Part shown: piece by piece, positions 59,513 to 64,000 of the stretch | Numbering within the stretch: position 1 is the stretch's first letter | How the letters are laid out: each line of letters opens with the position of its first letter | Source of the DNA: Bacillus manliponensis | GTDB lineage: Bacteria > Bacillota > Bacilli > Bacillales > Bacillaceae_G | DNA length: 64,000 nucleotides | Assembly: GCF_000712595.1 (NCBI RefSeq) | Contig: NZ_JOTN01000004.1 | Location: 62,001 to 126,000, forward strand | Direction: 5' to 3' | Notes under the pieces: model-generated | The model's input: only the letters and a program-made list of their open reading frames with translations | What the model was told of the DNA's origin: nothing | Database searches by the model: none | Made by a program: the position numbers and the translations under genes

Positions 59513-62500
59513 TAAATAACTTACCAGCAAAGCCAGAAGGCAGTCAATGGACAGATGATCAGTGGAAGGCGATTGTTGCTGACGGGCGTGATATTTTAGT
59601 AGCGGCAGCAGCTGGATCGGGGAAAACAGCGGTTCTTGTTGAACGTATTATTCGCAAAATTATTCGTGAGGAAAATCCAGTTGATGTAGACCGTTTGCTC
59701 GTTGTTACATTTACGAATGCAGCAGCGCAAGAGATGAAAAACCGAATTGGTGAAGCGCTAGAGAAAGTGTTAGCAGATAATCCAGCTTCGCAGCATATTC
59801 GAAAACAACTAAGTTTATTAAACCGAGCTTCCATTTCGACAATTCACTCGTTTTGTTTGCAAGTGATTCGTGGTTATTACTATATGCTTGATATTGATCC
59901 ACGTTTTCGCATTGCAAACGAAACAGAGAATGAGCTGTTAAAGGAAGAAGTGCTTGGAGACATATTAGAAGAAGAGTATAGTCAAGAAAATAATACTATT
60001 TTCTTTGAACTTGTTGATCGTTATACGAGTGACCGTAATGACGATGACTTGCAGCGTATGATTTTAGCGCTTCATACAGAATCAAGAGCGCATCCGGACC
60101 CAAATCGCTGGCTTGATAAATTAGTAGATGCATACGATGTGACTGGGAAATCGATTGAAGACTTAATGTATGCGACGTATTTGCTAGATGATGCAAAGAT
60201 TCAATTACAAACGGCGAAGCAATATGTTGAAAAAGCAATTGAACTTGCGATGTTACCAGACGGACCAGCGCCGCGCGTGGAAACATTGCAGGCGGATCTT
60301 CTCTTACTTGAAGGGCTAATTCAGGCGTCTCATCAGTCGTGGCAAAGCACATATGAAGTGATGCAAAACGTTTCTTGGCAAACGTTAAAGCGTATAAAGA
60401 AAGCAGACTATAACGAAGATGTGGTAGCTCAAGTTGATACGCTGCGCGCTAAAGCGAAAGATGAAGTGAAAAAGTTACAAGAGGAGTTATTTAGCCGTAA
60501 ACCAGAAAGTTTCTTACGTGATTTTCAAGATATGCATCCTGTGCTAGGGAAGCTTGTTTCACTTGTAAAAGAATTTGCAGAACGTTTCCAAGTGATGAAA
60601 CAAGGAAAAGGGATGGTTGACTTTACGGACTTGGAGCATTTTTGCTTGCAAATTTTAAGTGAACGCTCTCGCGACGGTCAGCTTCATCCATCACCAGTTG
60701 CAATGCAATACCGCAATAAATTTGCTGAAGTGCTCGTCGATGAGTATCAGGACGTAAACTTCGTGCAAGAATCGATTGTGAAGCTTGTGACGAAAGAGAA
60801 CGAAGAAGAAGGAAATCTGTTCATGGTTGGCGATGTGAAGCAATCGATTTACCGTTTCCGTTTAGCAGAACCAGGGCTGTTTTTAGGGAAATATAAACGC
60901 TTTACCCCTGAAGGCGTAGATGGCGGAATGAAAATTGATTTAGCGAAAAACTTCCGCAGTCGTCAAGAAGTACTAGCTGGTACAAACTACGTTTTCAAAC
61001 AAATTATGAGTGAATCTGTAGGGGAAATTAATTACGACGAAGATGCGGAATTAAAGCTTGGAGCAAGTTACCCAGAAGGCGTAGATACAGCAGGAGAACT
61101 TATTTTAATTAGCGAGCCGGATAACGAAGGAACAGATGATGAAGATTTGGGATTGGAAAAAGCGCAGCTAGAAGCACGTCTTATTGCGCAGCGAATTAAA
61201 GAGATGGTCGATTCTAGCTACGAAGTATACGACCGGAAAACAGGTATGCGTCCTGTAACGTATCGTGATTTTGTTATTTTACTGCGTTCGATGCCATGGG
61301 CACCGCAAATTATGGAAGAGCTGAAGCAACAAGGTATTCCTGTATACGCAGAGCTTGCGACAGGTTACTTTGAAGCGACAGAAGTAAATATCATGATGAA
61401 CGTCTTTCGTGTTATCGATAATCCGATGCAAGATATTCCGCTTGCGGCAGTGCTTCGATCTCCGATTGTTGGGCTGAAAGATGAAGAGCTTGCGACGCTT
61501 CGTACGCACGGAAAGAAAGGTTCATTTTATGAAGTGCTACGCTCCTTTTTAACAGGAGCACCACTAGATACTGAAAAAGGACTATATGAAAAGGTGTCCC
61601 TGTTTTATGAGCAATTGAAGGGCTGGCGTGAGTTTGCCCGTCAGCAGTCACTGTCAGATTTAATTTGGAAAGTGTATCGTGAAACAGGATATTATGACTT
61701 TGTTGGTGGTCTTCCTGCTGGAAAGCAAAGACAAGCAAACTTACGTGTGTTATATGACCGCGCTCGTCAATTTGAAGCAACATCATTTCGCGGTCTATTC
61801 CGTTTCCTGCGCTTTATTGAACGTATTTTAGAGCGTGGCGATGATATGGGTACAGCAAGGGCGCTTGGTGAGCAAGAAGATGTCGTTCGCATTATGACGA
61901 TTCATAAAAGTAAAGGACTTGAATTCCCAGTTGTCTTTGTTGCAGGACTTGGTCGTAAATTTAATACGCAAGATTTAATGAAGCGCTTCTTGCTTCATAA
62001 AGATTTAGGATTTGGTTCGCAGTTTATTGATCCGCAAAAACGGATTAAATATACGACGCTCTCACAGCTTGCGATTAAGCGAAAGATGAAAATGGAACTC
62101 ATTGCTGAAGAAATGCGCGTATTATATGTTGCATTAACACGCGCGAAGGAAAAGCTCATTTTAATCGGAACGGTAAAAGGAAAAGGGAAAGAGATGGAGA
62201 AATGGCTCGAGGCAAGAGACCATGCCCAGTGGCTATTGCCAGATTACGTGCGCGCTGGAGCTACTTGTTATTTAGATTGGATTGCCCCTTCTTTATTTAG
62301 GCATGGTGATAGTGAATCGTTATTAGAGTTAGGACAAGGGCTAATCCCTGATGATATTTATCGTTACGGAGCAAGTTTTAAAGTAGAAGCGATTGATGGA
62401 GCTACTTTACAAGCGCCTGTTTTATTAAAAGAAGAAAAGCAAGATTTGTTAGAAGCGCTTCGCGCAAAAGAGCCAGTTCCTCTTGAAAGTGAGCAGAAGG

Positions 62501-63222
62501 AAGACGTATACGATAAGTTAACGTGGCAATATGGATTCCGTGATGCAACAGTGCATAGAGCGAAACAATCGGTTACGGAAATTAAACGAAACTATCAAGT
62601 GCAAGAAGGAAGCGATGGTTCGTTTATAAAAAAACTTCGTGCCCCGATACAAACGCGCCCACGTTTTATGGAGAAGAAAGGGTTAACATATGCAGAGCGA
62701 GGAACAGCAGTGCATGCGGTTATGCAGTATGTTGATTTGAAAAAGCCAATCACAGTGGAGAGCGTGGCAGAACAAATTGTTGAAATGGTTAACAAAGAAC
62801 TGTTAACATATGAGCAAGCAGAAGAAATACAAGCTGAAAAAATCGTGTCCTTCTTTGAAACAGAACTTGGAAGACGACTAGTCGCTGCAAAAAGTGTAGA
62901 GCGTGAGGTTCCCTTTACAATGATGTTACCTGCTGAAGAGGCATATCAAGACTGGAGCGGTAGCCCTGGTGAATCTGTACTTGTTCAAGGTGTCATTGAT
63001 TGTATGGTTGAAGAAGAGGATGGTATTGTGTTAATCGATTTTAAAACAGATACAATTGAAGGCCGCTTCCCTGGCGGATTTGAGCAAGCGAGGCCAGTGT
63101 TAGAAGAACGCTACCATGTTCAGCTTTCGCTATACAGAAAGGCGCTCGAAAAAAGTTTACATCAACCAGTGAGGGAGACATATTTGTATTTCTTTGATGG
63201 TAGTCACGTACTGAAAATTTGA
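59509..63222 (+). CDS. addA: ATP-dependent helicase/nuclease subunit AddA
   Basis: This 1237-residue subunit is a UvrD-type 3'-5' helicase with a C-terminal nuclease. Helicase motifs: Walker [18 protein letters not shown] near residue 31, VDEYQDVN near 414, [11 protein letters not shown] near 440, and [14 protein letters not shown] near 803. The nuclease has [20 protein letters not shown] near 1163. GAGAGGAGGCCCACAA precedes the ATG, and the overlap with addB shows coupled translation. AddAB replaces RecBCD in Bacillus and is needed for repair and for recombination after DNA uptake. Confidence 0.96.
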   Translation: MINNLPAKPEGSQWTDDQWKAIVADGRDILVAAAAGSGKTAVLVERIIRKIIREENPVDVDRLLVVTFTNAAAQEMKNRIGEALEKVLADNPASQHIRKQLSLLNRASISTIHSFCLQVIRGYYYMLDIDPRFRIANETENELLKEEVLGDILEEEYSQENNTIFFELVDRYTSDRNDDDLQRMILALHTESRAHPDPNRWLDKLVDAYDVTGKSIEDLMYATYLLDDAKIQLQTAKQYVEKAIELAMLPDGPAPRVETLQADLLLLEGLIQASHQSWQSTYEVMQNVSWQTLKRIKKADYNEDVVAQVDTLRAKAKDEVKKLQEELFSRKPESFLRDFQDMHPVLGKLVSLVKEFAERFQVMKQGKGMVDFTDLEHFCLQILSERSRDGQLHPSPVAMQYRNKFAEVLVDEYQDVNFVQESIVKLVTKENEEEGNLFMVGDVKQSIYRFRLAEPGLFLGKYKRFTPEGVDGGMKIDLAKNFRSRQEVLAGTNYVFKQIMSESVGEINYDEDAELKLGASYPEGVDTAGELILISEPDNEGTDDEDLGLEKAQLEARLIAQRIKEMVDSSYEVYDRKTGMRPVTYRDFVILLRSMPWAPQIMEELKQQGIPVYAELATGYFEATEVNIMMNVFRVIDNPMQDIPLAAVLRSPIVGLKDEELATLRTHGKKGSFYEVLRSFLTGAPLDTEKGLYEKVSLFYEQLKGWREFARQQSLSDLIWKVYRETGYYDFVGGLPAGKQRQANLRVLYDRARQFEATSFRGLFRFLRFIERILERGDDMGTARALGEQEDVVRIMTIHKSKGLEFPVVFVAGLGRKFNTQDLMKRFLLHKDLGFGSQFIDPQKRIKYTTLSQLAIKRKMKMELIAEEMRVLYVALTRAKEKLILIGTVKGKGKEMEKWLEARDHAQWLLPDYVRAGATCYLDWIAPSLFRHGDSESLLELGQGLIPDDIYRYGASFKVEAIDGATLQAPVLLKEEKQDLLEALRAKEPVPLESEQKEDVYDKLTWQYGFRDATVHRAKQSVTEIKRNYQVQEGSDGSFIKKLRAPIQTRPRFMEKKGLTYAERGTAVHAVMQYVDLKKPITVESVAEQIVEMVNKELLTYEQAEEIQAEKIVSFFETELGRRLVAAKSVEREVPFTMMLPAEEAYQDWSGSPGESVLVQGVIDCMVEEEDGIVLIDFKTDTIEGRFPGGFEQARPVLEERYHVQLSLYRKALEKSLHQPVRETYLYFFDGSHVLKI

Positions 63223-63228
63223 TAATAA

Positions 63229-63261
63229 GAACAATCAGCAGTTAATAGTTGCTGATTGTTC
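63229..63261 (+). terminator. hairpin after addA
   Basis: GAACAATCAGCA pairs perfectly with TGCTGATTGTTC over a 9-base loop. It lacks a T run (CTATAC follows), so termination may be weak. Confidence 0.5.
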
Positions 63262-63297
63262 CTATACATAAAACAATGACATAAGGGAGAGAACAGA

Positions 63298-64000
63298 ATG
63301 TTAAAAAAATTTTTAGCCCGGTTCGGAAAAGGTGCCGCTAAGGTTGATTTGCGCTTTGAAAACCGTCCGTATATAGCTGGTGATACAGTGCATGGTGAAG
63401 TACATATACAAGGTGGAGAAGTAAAGCAAAAAATGAATCATTTATCCGTCCATCTTATGATGAGTGTTATAACGAAAGAAGGAACGGTTACACGTGAAGT
63501 GACGTCAATCCCGCTTTTAGGAGATGGTGTTGTGTCGCCAAAAGAATTGAAAGTGATTCCGTTTACATATACAATTCCGGTAAATTTACCAGTTTCAAGA
63601 CATAAAGTTTCCTATTATTTTGACACACAGCTTGATATTGAAGGTGGTGTTGATCGTACGGATATAGATCCTTTAATGGTAGAGGTACCAGAAGGAGTTC
63701 AGTCTATTTTTGAGGCACTAGGAAGTTTAGGATTTCGTGAAAAAGGAAATTCTGGCGGATTGGATAAGTACGGTCAAGAATTTGCCTTCTTCCCAGCAGA
63801 AGTGTCTTCTGGGCAGGTAAGTGAAGTAGAACTTCGCTTTGCATGTGAGGAAGACGGTGTACGTGTTTGGATGGAAGTAGACTGTCGCCATGGCTATGAA
63901 GAGATTGAGGTGAAGCGAGAGTTCTTCTTAGAGAATGTTGTATTGCAAGACGAAGAGGAATTAGTAGGGACACTGAAGCAGTATATAGCAGAAGCGGTAG
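63298..64000 (+). CDS. spo0M: sporulation-control protein Spo0M (cut by window edge)
   Basis: About 234 residues are visible before the window ends. The start FLARFGKGAAKVDLRFENRP, then YYFDTQLDIEGGVDRTD and GGLDKYGQEFAFFP are typical of Spo0M, an arrestin-like cytoplasmic protein that influences early sporulation and cell division in B. subtilis. AAGGGAGAGAACAG precedes the ATG. It stands alone after addBA. Confidence 0.92.
   Translation, partial: MLKKFLARFGKGAAKVDLRFENRPYIAGDTVHGEVHIQGGEVKQKMNHLSVHLMMSVITKEGTVTREVTSIPLLGDGVVSPKELKVIPFTYTIPVNLPVSRHKVSYYFDTQLDIEGGVDRTDIDPLMVEVPEGVQSIFEALGSLGFREKGNSGGLDKYGQEFAFFPAEVSSGQVSEVELRFACEEDGVRVWMEVDCRHGYEEIEVKREFFLENVVLQDEEELVGTLKQYIAEAV

Overview
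The window comes from a chromosome of the Bacillus cereus group. Three things point there: low GC content, gene order that follows B. subtilis (hit-ecsABC; hmoB-pbpF-hemEHY-yhgD-yhgE; yhfH-yhfI-lplJ-lcfB; comK-yhjE-sipV-addBA), and dispersed repeats resembling the bcr elements of that group. No rRNA, tRNA, CRISPR array, intact insertion sequence or prophage was seen. Species cannot be settled from the sequence alone.

Layout. 1-7.4 kb: YtxH-type protein (cut by the window edge), hit, ecsABC, a PhnA-like zinc protein, the PH-domain pair ydbST and the heme oxygenase hmoB. 7.5-13.6 kb: pbpF, then hemEHY for the last steps of heme synthesis, with a bcr1-like element in the hemE leader. 13.7-18.3 kb: an alkylsulfatase and a large secreted nuclease. 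18.3-21.5 kb: bcr1-like repeats, a TetR regulator with three copies of one operator, and its presumed target yhgE. 21.5-25.2 kb: a complete type VII secretion (T7SS) toxin operon of the YwqHIJKL kind: two small helical partners, an LXG deaminase toxin, a MORN-repeat immunity protein and endonuclease V. 25.2-28.5 kb: a graveyard of LXG and immunity remnants, four minus-strand terminator hairpins, a repeat end and a few unrelated genes. 28.7-34.7 kb: a LacI-type regulator, yhfH, yhfI, lplJ, a small kinase-like gene, lcfB. 34.7-46.4 kb: an ECF sigma/anti-sigma pair, AraC-, Lrp- and HAD-type genes, a two-component system, a CPBP protease and an M48 protease. 46.5-49.5 kb: the glyoxylate shunt aceBA. 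49.6-52.9 kb: a minus-strand cassette holding a 44-aa exported peptide, a DUF3969 protein, a PoNe-type immunity gene and an LXG toxin interrupted by two in-frame amber codons. 53.3-64 kb: comK, a cold-shock protein, yhjE, sipV, addBA and spo0M (cut by the window edge).

Most of the window is ordinary core metabolism and physiology. The unusual biology is the scattered T7SS toxin material. Two LXG copies with nearly the same N-terminal domain but unrelated toxin ends (deaminase and PD-(D/E)xK nuclease) lie in opposite orientation about 30 kb apart, and a third copy is reduced to a scar. Recombination between the two would invert the segment and swap the toxin ends. Other points of interest are two dispersed structured repeat families, a tandem motif array before ecsA, four terminator hairpins without genes, a short promoter-terminator unit before the toxin operon and a possible orphan signalling peptide.
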